In this document: piece after piece, positions 19,260-29,381 of the stretch
Layout: every line of letters starts with the position of its first letter
Position numbering within the stretch: the stretch's first letter is position 1
Source: Ignavibacteriota bacterium
Lineage (GTDB): Bacteria > Bacteroidota > Ignavibacteria > UBA10030 > UBA6906
Reading direction: 5' to 3'
Length of the DNA stretch: 64,000 nt
Assembly (NCBI GenBank): GCA_016707525.1
Contig: JADJHP010000021.1
Location: 62,001 to 126,000, forward strand
The notes under the pieces: model-generated
The model's input: only the letters and a program-made list of their open reading frames with translations
Told to the model about the DNA's origin: nothing
Database searches by the model: none
Made by a program: the position numbers and the translations under genes

Positions 19260-21006
19260 ATGAAGAAGCTTCAACTATCGATGTTCGCAGCGGCCGGCCT
19301 GATACTCGGGGGGACAGGCAGCCTTGCACATGCCGCGCAGGGCTATAGCGACGTCGCAGTGATCGTGAACGTGAACAGCAGTGCATCGCAGACCATCGGA
19401 TCGTACTTCGCGCAGCAACGCTCCATCCCGTCGGCGAATATCATTTATGTCGATGCGCCTGCGGCCGAAGAGATCACCAATGATGAGTTCCAATCCATCC
19501 GCTCCCAGGTGGAATCCCATTTGCAGGCGAACGATCTGGTCACCACGATCAACTATCTCGTGACCACCAAAGGCGTCCCGCTGAAGATCAACCGTGGCGA
19601 CACTTTCAGTATGAGTTCGCCATCAGCCTCGCTCGAGAGCGAGCTGATGCTCATTCTCGGTACGTATGTGAATTCCATCGGCGGCGCAGGGAGAGTATAC
19701 TCCCCCTACTACACGAAGAATGCGGCGTTCTCGCGCACGGCCTACGGGTTCTATCTCGTGACCCGGCTCGATGGCTACACGACGGAAGACGTGCTGTCCC
19801 TCATCGATCGTAGCGGCCCGGGCACGAAGGTGAGTTCCTCATCCCGCTTCGTCCTCGACCAGGATCCGGTATGGAACACCACCGCGCCGTTCCTCAACGA
19901 CTACATGGCCCAGGCACGCACCGCACTGCAGAATCGCGGCCGCGTGGTTCGAGTTGAACTCGGATTCGGTCTATGTCACCTCGAGGGCCAATGTGATCGG
20001 TTACGTGAGCTGGGGCAGCAACGATCACTATCAGTCGGAATTCACGGAGAATGCCATCCCGTTCAACTCGTGGGTCCCCGGTGCGATCGCCGAGACCTAC
20101 GTGTCCACCTCCGGACGCTCCTTTGAAGAACCGCCGTCCTATGGACAGTCGCTCGTGGCCGACCTCATCCGTGAAGGCGCCAGCGGCGTGAAGGGGTATG
20201 TCTATGAACCCTACAGCAGTTCGATGGCGAATTCCTCATACCTGTTCGACCGGTACGCAGCGGGATTCAACCTTGCCGAGAGCTATTACATGGCGTCGCG
20301 GTACTTCTCGTGGATGGACGTGGTCGTCGGCGACCCGAAGACCACGATCACGTTCGTGGACGGTATCCTCCCCGTGCAACTTTCATCGCTTGCCGGCAGG
20401 TACGACGATGCGTCATCATCGCTCCGGCTATCGTGGACCACAGTAAGCGAACTGAACAACTACGGTTTCTTTGTGCAGCACCTGAACGCGGCGAGCGGCA
20501 TGTTCGAGGATATCGACTCGTCTTTCGTGCCCGGCAACGGCACTTCTCTTGAACAGCACACGTACGCATTCGCATGGAGCCTCACTCCGGCCGGATCCGT
20601 CGAAGGTCAGGCCTCGGTGTCGCACCAGGTACGGCTGAAGCAGGTCGACCTCGATGGCACCACGTATTTCTCCGATGCGATCATCGTCGAACAGACGGTG
20701 TCAACGACCGGCGTGGAAGAGCATGCGCTCCCGCAGGCATTCGGCCTGGCACAGAATTATCCCAACCCCTTCAACCCCTCCACGACGATCCGGTACACGC
20801 TTCCGGATGCCGGTGCAGTGCGGTTGGCGGTGTACAACGCGCTCGGACAGGAAGTGGAGATCCTTGTGGATGGCCGGCAGGATGCCGGGGTGCACGAAGT
20901 GCAGTTCGTTCCCGGCCGTTCCGGTGCGGTGGCAAGCGGTGTGTATTACTACCGGCTCAGTGCCGGCGACAGATGTGAGACACGATCGATGCTCTACGTA
21001 AAATAA
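19260..21006 (+). CDS. TIGR03790-like exported protein with T9SS sorting domain (one frameshift)
   Basis: The protein starts MKKLQLSMFAAAGLILGGTG, a signal peptide. The N-terminal half has DVAVIVNVNSSAS, QQRSIPSANIIYVDAPAAEEI and YLVTTKGVPLKIN, the pattern of the uncharacterised TIGR03790 family. A frame change near 19945 links it to the second half (VYVTSRANVIGYVSWGSNDHY, FNLAESYYMASRYFSWMDVVVGDP). The last 85 residues are a type A T9SS C-terminal domain (QNYPNPFNPSTTIRY, YNALGQEVEIL, GVYYYRLS). It would be exported across the outer membrane and surface-attached or released. An earlier in-frame ATG at 19239 is less likely. Confidence 0.72.
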
Positions 21007-21026
21007 ACAGCTACGCAGGAAGAACA

Positions 21027-21467
21027 ATGGACGAACAGAGCGAAGTGACGTTGGGCGCGGAACATATGGGCGATACCGCTGCCGGAGATGCCGGTCTTGG
21101 TGGTTCCCTGCATCCCCGTCTTGCCTGGATGATGTGCTACCAGGAGACCAGGAACGTCCAGGCCGTGTGCCGCAAGTTCGGGATCAGCCGGAAGACGTTC
21201 TACAAGTGGTACAAGCGCTTCCAGCAGGAGAACGGCAGCACGACCGCACTCACCGACCGTTCGCGGAGGCCGCACAGTTTTCCGCGCGCGACCCCGGAAA
21301 GCTCGATCGCGATCCTCAAGGAAGCCCGTGAGCAGACCGGCTACGGCCAGCGCCGGCTCCGTGCCTACCTCGAGAAGCGCTATCACATCTCGCTTTCCGA
21401 GCGTACGATCTGGAAGATCCTGAAGAAGGAAGAGGCGGCAGCGGAGATGGGCAAGGACGCGGCGTAA
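21027..21467 (+). CDS. HTH protein resembling the N-terminal part of an IS-family transposase
   Basis: 146 residues. AVCRKFGISRKTFYKWYKRFQQ is a clear helix-turn-helix (HTH_29/IS481-type), followed by a basic linker TDRSRRPHSFPRATP and a second winged/HTH-like block TGYGQRRLRAYLEKRYHISLSERTIWKIL. Those two modules are the DNA-binding half of IS481/IS3-type transposases. The DDE catalytic domain is absent and the frame ends naturally after a charged tail. It starts 20 bases after the T9SS gene, on the same strand. It may be a domesticated transposase fragment acting as a DNA-binding protein. A perfect palindrome lies 30 bases downstream. Confidence 0.7.
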   Translation: MDEQSEVTLGAEHMGDTAAGDAGLGGSLHPRLAWMMCYQETRNVQAVCRKFGISRKTFYKWYKRFQQENGSTTALTDRSRRPHSFPRATPESSIAILKEAREQTGYGQRRLRAYLEKRYHISLSERTIWKILKKEEAAAEMGKDAA

Positions 21468-21497
21468 CACGTCTGCGGAGGCGCGTCCGGATATGTC

Positions 21498-21521
21498 AGG
21501 GGCGGTGCATGCACCGCCCCT
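21498..21521. repeat. 24-bp perfect palindrome (REP-like)
   Basis: AGGGGCGGTGCA is followed directly by its exact reverse complement TGCACCGCCCCT. It lies between the converging HTH gene and the large peptidase gene, so it may act as a bidirectional terminator or as an extragenic palindrome of the REP type. No U-tract follows on either strand, which weakens a simple terminator reading. Confidence 0.6.
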
Positions 21522-21566
21522 ACACTGGTTCGTACATCACTCCGGTGCTCCCCCACGCCGCCGCGG

Positions 21567-24500
21567 CTACCTGGTCTTCACCAATTTCTCGATCGCACGT
21601 GCCTCCCCGCCGGACCCCTTCGCCGTGATCTGGTACAGGTACACGCCGTTGGCAAGTTCATCACCGTCGGCGTCACGCCCATCCCACGCGATCCGGTTGA
21701 AGCCGATCTGCAACTGCCCCTGGGGAATGCGGAGCTCGTGGATGCGGCGCCCTGATATCGTATAGATGCGGATCTCCAGTTCTTCCGGCGGGCGCGCTCC
21801 GGTGAGCACGAACGTGAACTCCGTCGACGTGGAGAACGGATTGGGGAAGTTGTACACCTGCAGAAGCCGCGTTTCGCTCACCACGTTCACCGTCAGCCGC
21901 TGCTCGATCGAGTCCGTTCCTCCGGTACCGTTGTAACGGTAGAGCCGTGCGATCAGTTCGTGCAGGCCATCCGGCAGCTCCGGATGGTACGGGATACCAT
22001 CCCCGGCTGCGGCCTGCGAGATCTCCTCCACGGCAACCCCGCCCGCACCCGGAACCACCAGGGTGTTGTCGATGAACAGATTCACCCGCTCCTGACCCTG
22101 GCGGATCCCGCTCACTGCGGCAAGTTGCACAAGGACGTCGGGTGTGCGCGAGACGTAGTCACCGTCCATCAACGGCACGCCGTCCGCAAAGAACCGCATC
22201 GTCCCTGCCAGAGGTTCGTTCACCGATGTGAAATTGACGAGTATGCGGGCCACATTGTTCTCTGTAAGGAGGTCCCTTGACCCCGGCGCCGGCAGGACGA
22301 CCACTTCGAGGGTGTTGTAGGACGTGAGACCGTCGGGCGGGATGGACAGCGTGAGGTTCTGCTCACCATCCACAGGGATGCTCCCTACCACGCCGTAGGC
22401 CAGCGGCTGACGTGTGCCGTTGGGGCGGATCAGGTCTACCCGGATCCGGGCACTGTCCACCGCCTGATACCCGATGTTGTGCACCCCGATCGGAAGGTCG
22501 ACCACCGCAGCCTTGGCAAGAACCCGCGTCTGCCCGCCTAGCGACTTCGGACTGATCGCAAGGTCCGGCGGAGGCGAGATCGCAACCGACCATGACCGGA
22601 TCACCGGCGTCGTCAGCGCATCTCCCGTGGATAGTGCACCGCCCAGGGCAACGGAGACATACCCGGAATCCCGGATGGTGGCAGCGAGCGTACTGAGATC
22701 CTTCTCGCTCTCCTGGGACCCGATCCGGACAAGCGTGTCCACACGACCCGACGGCATGAATCCGAGCACAGCCCTCTGCGCGGTATGCACGCCGGGCGTC
22801 GCGGTGGTGCTCCAACGCATGACGCCGAACGAGGCCGGGAACGGATTTCGCACGGTGGTCGCAAAGCCCGAGCCCACGGCGTAGTTGTTAGGGATCACCA
22901 GACTGTCTTCGGCGACACCCGCAGGGCTCCATTGCTCCTTGACATCGTACGGTGGACCGCCAACGTTGCGTGCAATGAGCATCCAGGAGTGACCGGGTCG
23001 GACAGAGTCGATCAGCGCGCTTCCGAAGGACTTCAAGCTTGACTTGAGTGTGGCGCCAACATTCGAATAGCCGTCGTAGATCACCGTAACGAGGATATAG
23101 TCTCCGACAGGCGTTGCATTCAGGAATGCCGCCATCGAGTCGCCAAGGGCCGCATTGCCCGAAACGTTGAACGGCTTGAAGATGTAACTGCCGGTGAAGG
23201 CATTCAGGCGCACGGCCATGAAGCTGTTGCCTTGTTCCCACCAGTACCCCTGGATGGATTGCGCACCGATCCGGAGAGTACTGTAGTAATCGCGGTCCGC
23301 ATTCGCACGGTAGCCCAGTGATCGCGCTGCCACAAAAAGCGGGGGGGATGCCGCCAGGGTGATCCCGGAATCCGTCGCACTCGCACCCTGGAAAGCGCCG
23401 GTGGCAAACTGAGGGCGCGATGACTCCCGGAACAGCACCGGGAGTCCGCCCACGGCGGCATTATCGACGGCAAACGACCCGACTTCTGCCCTGCCCAGAA
23501 CACCATAGCTCACGCTCCGCGCGCGCCAGAACCACGTCTGTGCCCCCGAGAGCGGAGGCGTCACCCAGCGGGCTCCCACTTCCCCGGGTGCCACGGGACC
23601 GGAGCTCACCAGGAAGGACGACGTGAATGCAGCCGACGTATCGAGATCGAACCGGTACTCGCTGATGCTCGTGTCCCCCCCGACCGGGGCAGACACCACC
23701 AGGGTGACCGAGCCCGCAGGGACCACTTCGTGGACCAGCGGGCGCACGAGCTTGATGGCATGCGCATACACGTACGAGGAGATCTGCGCGGTGTTATTGC
23801 CCTCACTCGACTCCTGGATCCTGCCCTGCGGATCCAGCGTCAGGGTGAGCTGATGCGTCCCGATGTAGGAGGTACCGCGCCATGGGATCAGGACGGTATC
23901 ACGGTGGAGCGTCGGCCTGATCGCTGCACTCCGCATGAGAGAATCCACGCCATGCGATGAGACATCCACGAGGTCATACCGTACGCTGTCCGCCGGCACA
24001 AGCCCGTAGTTGTGCGCGATCATCCGGATGTGCGTCGTCGAATCCAGCGGGGTCGGCATGGCGTTGTCGGGGATCAGGTCTGCCGGCGTGATGGCGAGAT
24101 CCGGTACCCGGGGTATCGCAAGCGACGAGAGCGGATCGCCGAGCAGCGGATTGAGATTCATCGAAGCGACCGTGATGTAGTCCGAACCTCTCGACTGCCA
24201 GAGCTTGACGCGGCATGCCGTTGTTGCGGCGCCAAGAGCGCGCGCCGTGTCATCCCGCACATGTTCAAGGAAGTACCGTACGAGTGATGCTCCAATATTC
24301 GCGTAACCGAGCGACGATGAGGCCCACATCGCGACCGCACCCCGGTTATCAGCCAACACGAAATCCTCGGACAGGACATTATTGGACGGTTCGGCGAATG
24401 CCGCCACATTACAGCTCACGGACGTGATGAACGGAAGCATCCCGTTCGTGTTTTCCAGGTCGGTGATAGGACCGATATCCACACCCCAGATCCGCCCGCC

Positions 24501-26966
24501 GGAATGTCCGAGGAAGTTCAGAAAGACCAATCCTTCCTTCACATAGGAACGGAGAAGAGGCCGGTTTTCGCCGTCGATCGTGTTCGCGGTCGCTTTGTAC
24601 ACCCGGTAAGGAGTGCCACCGATCGGCGCAGGGAGGACCACATCATTGATCAGCGCATCGCTCTGCCCGTTGAACAGCAGTTTCTCCGAATCCGTCGTAC
24701 CGCCTGAAATAAAAAGGAAATTCTTGTTCCAGTCGCCGAGCGTGTAGGTATCATACCCGATCACTTTGTCCACGACCCGGCCGGCCTGCTCCGGGGTCTG
24801 CACGGTCAACCGTCCGATGTTCAGCGATGGCACCCAGGGATGTGCAGCATCGAAGCAGACGTACCAGTTGTCCCCCGCCGGAACCCCGTACGCCGGTACG
24901 AAGTTGGTCATGATCGTCGTGGCCATGTACCGATGGAAATCCCACGATGCATCACCGAACATGAGGATATCGGCCGGCGCGGGTGAAGGCCAGGCATCGA
25001 ATGCCTGCTTCACGAACAGTTTCACTGCTTCACTGCTGAGGTGGCCGTAGTTGAATTCGTCATAGATGTCCTGGACGTCGACCACGGCAACGCGCACGCC
25101 ATTGTATGCTGCCCGGTGAGCGGCAAGACGGTCGGCCGCCGCACGGAAGAGGCCATGCGTTATGATGATGTAGTCCGCGCCGGTGGGATGGCTCCGCAGC
25201 CCTGTCATGGTCTTCAGCCCCATCCCCGGAGGCACCCCGGTGGTGGTATCAGCGACCACGAGATAGGTACGGGCAACGGACACCGTGTCGGCGAACACTG
25301 CAGACCAGGTCCCTCCCCCGGATACCACAGCAACACCGGTCAACAGCCGCCCCCCCGTTGGGTCCAACACTTTCACGGCAGGCTGCGGTAATCCACGCAC
25401 ACGAATGCGCCGGTCAGGAACACCCGCGAGCGGCGCAATGGTGCTCGAGAGCATCCCGCCTGTCACCACGTGTTCCCGCGGATACTCGATGTCGAACCAA
25501 TCAAGATAGAATTGGTTCGGGGAACTGGGCGTAGCAATGGAGGTGATCTTCAGCCTGTTCGCACCCTCCTTCAGCCAGCGCACCGGGAAGGACCCCGTGA
25601 GCTTCCCTTCCTTGCGTCCGTTGAAACTCACCTCGCCGATGAGCGAATCATTCATCCAGAGACGTGCGATATGATCGGGTGTATTGTAGTTCCGTGTTGT
25701 GCTGAAGAAGCGTGCGACGATCGCCACCGTGGTATCGGCGCCGCGCCACACGTGATCCAACGTGATATCATGGTTCTTTGTCGTGCCCGGATAGAAGTAC
25801 TCCCAGGCCCATCCCTCACCCGCCGCCTGACCATTGAGGGTCACCTCCGCGTCGCCGGTCCCTTCGTAGTAGTCGGTGTTCTCTTCGAAGTGCACCGATG
25901 TGCGCGATGCATAGGTCGTGTCCGTTGTCGCCAGGGCAGGAGGGACAGCCGGGGTGTACCGCAGCCCGGCGCCGGACTGCTGCCAGGACAGCCAGTAGGC
26001 ACTCGTATCCGTATAGTGATCGATGTTGGTCGAATCGCCGCGTTTTCTGAGACCGTAGAACGAGATCGCCTTTTCGGAATCGATGTACACCGGGACCTGT
26101 GCCCCACGGTACCACAACTTGACCATGGAGGTGTCAATGGAGGGTGCAGCGACCCCGAGCGCGGCGAGATCGGCCGGCGCGATGCGGTACCACCCGTCGC
26201 GCGCAACAGGTATACGCACATACGGCAAACCCGGGGTGAACCATGAGCCCGTGGAATCCGCGGCGATCGACGCCGGTTCCACGTAGCGCCACGCCGTGGC
26301 TTCAGCGGCATTCTCGATGATGCCACGGTATTCTGCCTCGAAGCGTGGATCGGGGGGCGCAGGTGCAAACCGTGCGAGTGGCTGACCGGCAAGTGCGACT
26401 CTGCGGATCACCAGTGTCGCTGTCGAGATCCGGCGAAGAGTCTTTGTGACAGGATTGTATTGGAGAGGCGACAGGCGTATGCTCACAAGGCGGGCGTGGC
26501 GGAGAGTGTACGGGCCCTCCACCTCCTGCGTCACAGAAGGAACGAAGACATTGCGTGCGTACGACGCGGGATCCTTCGTGTACACGGCCAGCGCATCACC
26601 TTCATCGGTGCGGACGTATGAAGGGGCTGGGGCAACAAGCACACCGGGCTCGTCGGTGTAGGAGGCATTGACGAGTTCCACTGTCACCGAGGTCCGGGCC
26701 GGAACGCCGAGTGTGAGAACCTCCACGGGGAGCATCGGCATGCCGGCAGCGCCATCGGAGGCAGGCCCTTCATATGATCGGTGAGGGACACCATCGATCA
26801 TGATCGTGCGCGGTGGGAATGCCGAGGGAGTGTACCGGTAGGTCCACCCTGAAGCAGCACTTTCAACGAGCTTGAATGGTGAATTGCCTGCGGCTGCCCC
26901 TCCCTGCGCCAGAAGCAGGACCAGAAAGAGGATCGATCCCGCCCTGACCTTGTGTGTTCCCCTCAC
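21567..26966 (-). CDS. Giant C25 (gingipain-type) cysteine peptidase with T9SS sorting domain, PorU2-like
   Basis: I place the start at GTG 26966, preceded by GGGAGG and overlapping the previous stop (GTGA). This gives a signal peptide (VRAGSILFLVLLLAQGGAAA) and 1799 residues. The peptidase C25 domain spans about residues 595-945. The catalytic His is in FLNFLGHSGGRIWG (about 820) and the Cys in ITSVSCNVAAF (about 850). Upstream lies a gingipain-like propeptide and beta-rich region; downstream are CARDB-like repeats (PDLAITPADL, then PDLAISPKSL). The last 85 residues are a FlgD-like/T9SS sorting domain (NFPNPFSTSTEF, RDADGDELANGVYLYQI). It may be a surface protease or a PorU2-type putative sortase. 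The frame is intact over 5.4 kb. Confidence 0.85.
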   Translation of the reverse strand: MRGTHKVRAGSILFLVLLLAQGGAAAGNSPFKLVESAASGWTYRYTPSAFPPRTIMIDGVPHRSYEGPASDGAAGMPMLPVEVLTLGVPARTSVTVELVNASYTDEPGVLVAPAPSYVRTDEGDALAVYTKDPASYARNVFVPSVTQEVEGPYTLRHARLVSIRLSPLQYNPVTKTLRRISTATLVIRRVALAGQPLARFAPAPPDPRFEAEYRGIIENAAEATAWRYVEPASIAADSTGSWFTPGLPYVRIPVARDGWYRIAPADLAALGVAAPSIDTSMVKLWYRGAQVPVYIDSEKAISFYGLRKRGDSTNIDHYTDTSAYWLSWQQSGAGLRYTPAVPPALATTDTTYASRTSVHFEENTDYYEGTGDAEVTLNGQAAGEGWAWEYFYPGTTKNHDITLDHVWRGADTTVAIVARFFSTTRNYNTPDHIARLWMNDSLIGEVSFNGRKEGKLTGSFPVRWLKEGANRLKITSIATPSSPNQFYLDWFDIEYPREHVVTGGMLSSTIAPLAGVPDRRIRVRGLPQPAVKVLDPTGGRLLTGVAVVSGGGTWSAVFADTVSVARTYLVVADTTTGVPPGMGLKTMTGLRSHPTGADYIIITHGLFRAAADRLAAHRAAYNGVRVAVVDVQDIYDEFNYGHLSSEAVKLFVKQAFDAWPSPAPADILMFGDASWDFHRYMATTIMTNFVPAYGVPAGDNWYVCFDAAHPWVPSLNIGRLTVQTPEQAGRVVDKVIGYDTYTLGDWNKNFLFISGGTTDSEKLLFNGQSDALINDVVLPAPIGGTPYRVYKATANTIDGENRPLLRSYVKEGLVFLNFLGHSGGRIWGVDIGPITDLENTNGMLPFITSVSCNVAAFAEPSNNVLSEDFVLADNRGAVAMWASSSLGYANIGASLVRYFLEHVRDDTARALGAATTACRVKLWQSRGSDYITVASMNLNPLLGDPLSSLAIPRVPDLAITPADLIPDNAMPTPLDSTTHIRMIAHNYGLVPADSVRYDLVDVSSHGVDSLMRSAAIRPTLHRDTVLIPWRGTSYIGTHQLTLTLDPQGRIQESSEGNNTAQISSYVYAHAIKLVRPLVHEVVPAGSVTLVVSAPVGGDTSISEYRFDLDTSAAFTSSFLVSSGPVAPGEVGARWVTPPLSGAQTWFWRARSVSYGVLGRAEVGSFAVDNAAVGGLPVLFRESSRPQFATGAFQGASATDSGITLAASPPLFVAARSLGYRANADRDYYSTLRIGAQSIQGYWWEQGNSFMAVRLNAFTGSYIFKPFNVSGNAALGDSMAAFLNATPVGDYILVTVIYDGYSNVGATLKSSLKSFGSALIDSVRPGHSWMLIARNVGGPPYDVKEQWSPAGVAEDSLVIPNNYAVGSGFATTVRNPFPASFGVMRWSTTATPGVHTAQRAVLGFMPSGRVDTLVRIGSQESEKDLSTLAATIRDSGYVSVALGGALSTGDALTTPVIRSWSVAISPPPDLAISPKSLGGQTRVLAKAAVVDLPIGVHNIGYQAVDSARIRVDLIRPNGTRQPLAYGVVGSIPVDGEQNLTLSIPPDGLTSYNTLEVVVLPAPGSRDLLTENNVARILVNFTSVNEPLAGTMRFFADGVPLMDGDYVSRTPDVLVQLAAVSGIRQGQERVNLFIDNTLVVPGAGGVAVEEISQAAAGDGIPYHPELPDGLHELIARLYRYNGTGGTDSIEQRLTVNVVSETRLLQVYNFPNPFSTSTEFTFVLTGARPPEELEIRIYTISGRRIHELRIPQGQLQIGFNRIAWDGRDADGDELANGVYLYQITAKGSGGEARAIEKLVKTR

Positions 26967-27709
26967 GAACCCTCCCGCAGCCGCTGGCTGATGATCCTCG
27001 AAATGAAGATCGGGTTGCCGACAAGATACCGTTTCCAGAGCCGGCCGGGTTCCTGGAACAACCGGTAGACCCATTCCATCCCGTTCTTCCGCATCCACAA
27101 TGGCGCAATGCTCTTCATACCGCTTGCGTAATCGATCATCGAACCGCATGGGAAAATGGCGCCGGTCTTGAGCGACGCCCGGTATCGCCGGATCCATTCT
27201 TCCTGGAGGGGCATCCCGAAACCAATGAACAGCAGGTCCGGCGCCGCGGCGTTCACTGCGGCAACGACCTCTTCCGATGGTCTGCCGGTCTTCTCGAAAT
27301 AGCCATGGTGGGTACCTGCGATCCGGAGCCGCGGGAAGCGTTCGTGGATGCGCGCCACCGCTTCCTTGAGAATGTGATCATGCGAACCAAGGAGATAGAT
27401 GCTGTAGCCTTTGCGTTCGGCTTCGGCACAGATATCCCAGAAGAAATAGGTGAGGGCGATGCGCGCCGGAATGTTCCGCCCCAGGATCCCCGCCCCGAAC
27501 CGGACTCCCTCCCCATCGCAGTATGCGCATTCCGCATCGTTCAACAGTTCGCGAAACCACGGGAGGTCGCCCGCAAGGTTGATGGCGTTCACATTCACGT
27601 AGGCGAACAGCGAACCACGCCGCCCCTCGAGGGCATCCCGGACCGCAGACAACAACTGCGGCTCGTCGATGGGTGCAACGCCGACCCCAAGCACATCAAC
27701 GTTAGCCAT
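26963..27709 (-). CDS. WecG/TagA/CpsF-family glycosyltransferase
   Basis: 248 residues. FAYVNVNAINLAGDLPW, DAECAYCDGEGVRFGAG (catalytic Asp in the YCDGEGV loop), IYLLGSHDHILKEAVARI, LLFIGFGMPLQEEWI and IFPCGSMIDYASGMKSIAPLWMRKNGMEWVYRLFQEPGRLWKRYLVGNP define GT26. It starts 8 bases inside the end of the GT9 gene and its stop overlaps the peptidase start, so all three genes are translationally coupled. It is probably a lipid-linked oligosaccharide or LPS-core transferase. The coupling to a T9SS peptidase is unusual. Confidence 0.88.
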   Translation of the reverse strand: MANVDVLGVGVAPIDEPQLLSAVRDALEGRRGSLFAYVNVNAINLAGDLPWFRELLNDAECAYCDGEGVRFGAGILGRNIPARIALTYFFWDICAEAERKGYSIYLLGSHDHILKEAVARIHERFPRLRIAGTHHGYFEKTGRPSEEVVAAVNAAAPDLLFIGFGMPLQEEWIRRYRASLKTGAIFPCGSMIDYASGMKSIAPLWMRKNGMEWVYRLFQEPGRLWKRYLVGNPIFISRIISQRLREGS

Positions 27710-28841
27710 CGGCGACCATCGACGTTGTTCTCAGAAGGTAGGGGGCAACCGCTTCGAAGACACTCGATGTGGTATGCCGCGTCATGCAGGAGGCATCGGG
27801 AACGACGCAGACGCGCTGGTCGCACGGACTGCATTCCATTTTTGTGAAGAGTCCCTTCCCCACCCCGACCGGCGGGCCGGTCTGGTCCGGTGAAGCGGGG
27901 CCGTACAGCCCGAGGAACGGCGTGCCAAGCGCGGCCGCAAGATGCAGTGGCCCCGAATCCGTGCCGATGAACACCGATGCCTGGGCCATCAGCAGCGCAG
28001 ACCGCGTCCAATCTGTGGTCCCGAGAACCCATACTTCCGGCCGGCGGGCAAAGCCATCGGGATATGCACGCGCGAGATCCGACGGCGTGCCCAGCACCAC
28101 GACCTGTGCCTCAGGACATGCATCACGGAGGACCTCGATGAACGCATCCACCTGAGCGTCAGGCCACGCGCGGTATTCCCACGCCGCGAATGGATGGATC
28201 ACAACGATCGGACGGCTCGTGTCGAGTCCCGCGCGTGATGCGAACGAAGGCCATTGGGCGAGAAGCGAGGCATCGATCCGGAATGTCTTGAAGGGCTCCA
28301 TCACGCAGCCAACCTGATCGGCGACCGCCATTGCCCTCTCATAGAGGTTCGTATCGAACGGGATCAGCTCCGTATCCAATCCGGGACAGGTGGAATCCAG
28401 CGCCAGTACCTCGCGATGCGGCGTGAGGGATGCATTCCCGTCGAGATACCCGGCATGAATATCGGCTGGTGCATAGAGCGCAAGAAAGGAGTTCTTCGTC
28501 GACGGGCTCATGCTGCAGGCGTAGTCGAACCGGCGATCATGAAGCTCCAGCAACGTGGTGATGCATGCGAACGGATCGCCCGGCCACGGGAACGGCAGGA
28601 TAGTGCACGTTATGCCAAGGGCAGCAAGGACGGAAGCGTGGGCGGGATGGATCAGAATGGTGATTTCTGCATTCGGAAACGTGGCAGCAAACCGGCGGTA
28701 GGTACTGAGCGCGGCCATGAGATCACCGAAACGGGTCGTTTCAATGAGGAGTATCCGCCGGACATCCTCCGGAGGGGGTTTCCGGGATGCCGGGTCCTCA
28801 AGTGCAGTCAATAACGACCTGATAATGCCCCGCGCGATCAT
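27702..28841 (-). CDS. GT9 (heptosyltransferase-like) glycosyltransferase
   Basis: 379 residues from the ATG at 28841 (MIARGIIRSLL). The GT9 signatures are ILLIETTRFGDLMAALSTYRRF near the N-terminus, PIVVIHPFAAWEYRAWP in the second domain and VFIGTDSGPLHLAAALGTPFLGLYGPASP, the donor-binding loop. A Cys cluster, CSPCDQRVCVVPDASC, follows and is seen in several heptosyltransferases. Family members add heptose or related sugars to the LPS inner core at the cytoplasmic face. A longer frame from 28976 has no signal or homology-like extension, so I reject it. Confidence 0.85.
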   Translation of the reverse strand: MIARGIIRSLLTALEDPASRKPPPEDVRRILLIETTRFGDLMAALSTYRRFAATFPNAEITILIHPAHASVLAALGITCTILPFPWPGDPFACITTLLELHDRRFDYACSMSPSTKNSFLALYAPADIHAGYLDGNASLTPHREVLALDSTCPGLDTELIPFDTNLYERAMAVADQVGCVMEPFKTFRIDASLLAQWPSFASRAGLDTSRPIVVIHPFAAWEYRAWPDAQVDAFIEVLRDACPEAQVVVLGTPSDLARAYPDGFARRPEVWVLGTTDWTRSALLMAQASVFIGTDSGPLHLAAALGTPFLGLYGPASPDQTGPPVGVGKGLFTKMECSPCDQRVCVVPDASCMTRHTTSSVFEAVAPYLLRTTSMVADG

Positions 28842-29096
28842 GCAAGCCCACCTGTTTTCAGAAATTACCAAAACCTCATGTGAATTGCAACGCGGCCTGC
28901 CAGGTGGGTTCAGCGCCGGGGGGTGGTCACGGACCAGCCCGCTCACGGGCCAGCGGCGACGTAAAGATTCATTCAACCTTGAATGTGGCGTTGGATCTGA
29001 AACTACGTGAGGATTTGTTCAATTTCCGGATCAACCTTTTCCAGTGTCCATCATGCCAGACGGAGGGAATACTTTTCGCTCCATTGCTGTCACGAC

Positions 29097-29364
29097 ATGG
29101 ACCGCCAATTCGCCATCCAATTCTATCCCGAATCATATTTGGACGAAAAAGAATTCTACAAGAGGTTCGACGGAGACCCGCTCACAAGAAATGACGACCT
29201 GGCACTGGTATCAACGGACAAGATGCCACGGCATCTTTCCTCGCCACATATCGTTTTCGATCTCGACGAGCTCAGAAGGTACATCGTTTCAGGGAAAAGC
29301 TTTTCGAGAGAAGGAGAAATGTCTCAATTTCATAAGCGGATACGAACGTGTAACCGATGAATGA
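29097..29364 (+). CDS. Small hypothetical protein of the accessory island (probable frameshift near the end)
   Basis: An open frame from the ATG at 29097 reads MDRQFAIQFYPESYLDEKEF, then a charged RFDGDPLTRNDDLALVSTDKMP and VFDLDELRRYIVSGKSF. The natural-looking end FISGYERVTDE lies one base over and stops at 29364; without a shift the frame ends in CNR at 29360. About 88 residues, soluble, acidic. I recognise no family. It is the first plus-strand gene of the island and may be co-transcribed with the next frame, ending at the terminator at 30171. Confidence 0.45.
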
Positions 29365-29381
29365 GAAGAAAACACGTTGCT

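Noticed and set aside
21027..21467. A complete insertion sequence around the HTH gene
   Set aside because: No DDE/DEDD domain, no terminal inverted repeats and no target duplication are visible; only the DNA-binding half exists.
28886..28902. TGGCA-GGCCGCG-TTGCA on the minus strand upstream of the GT9 gene, looking like a sigma-54 promoter
   Set aside because: The GG-to-GC distance is 13, one base too long; sigma-54 spacing is strict.
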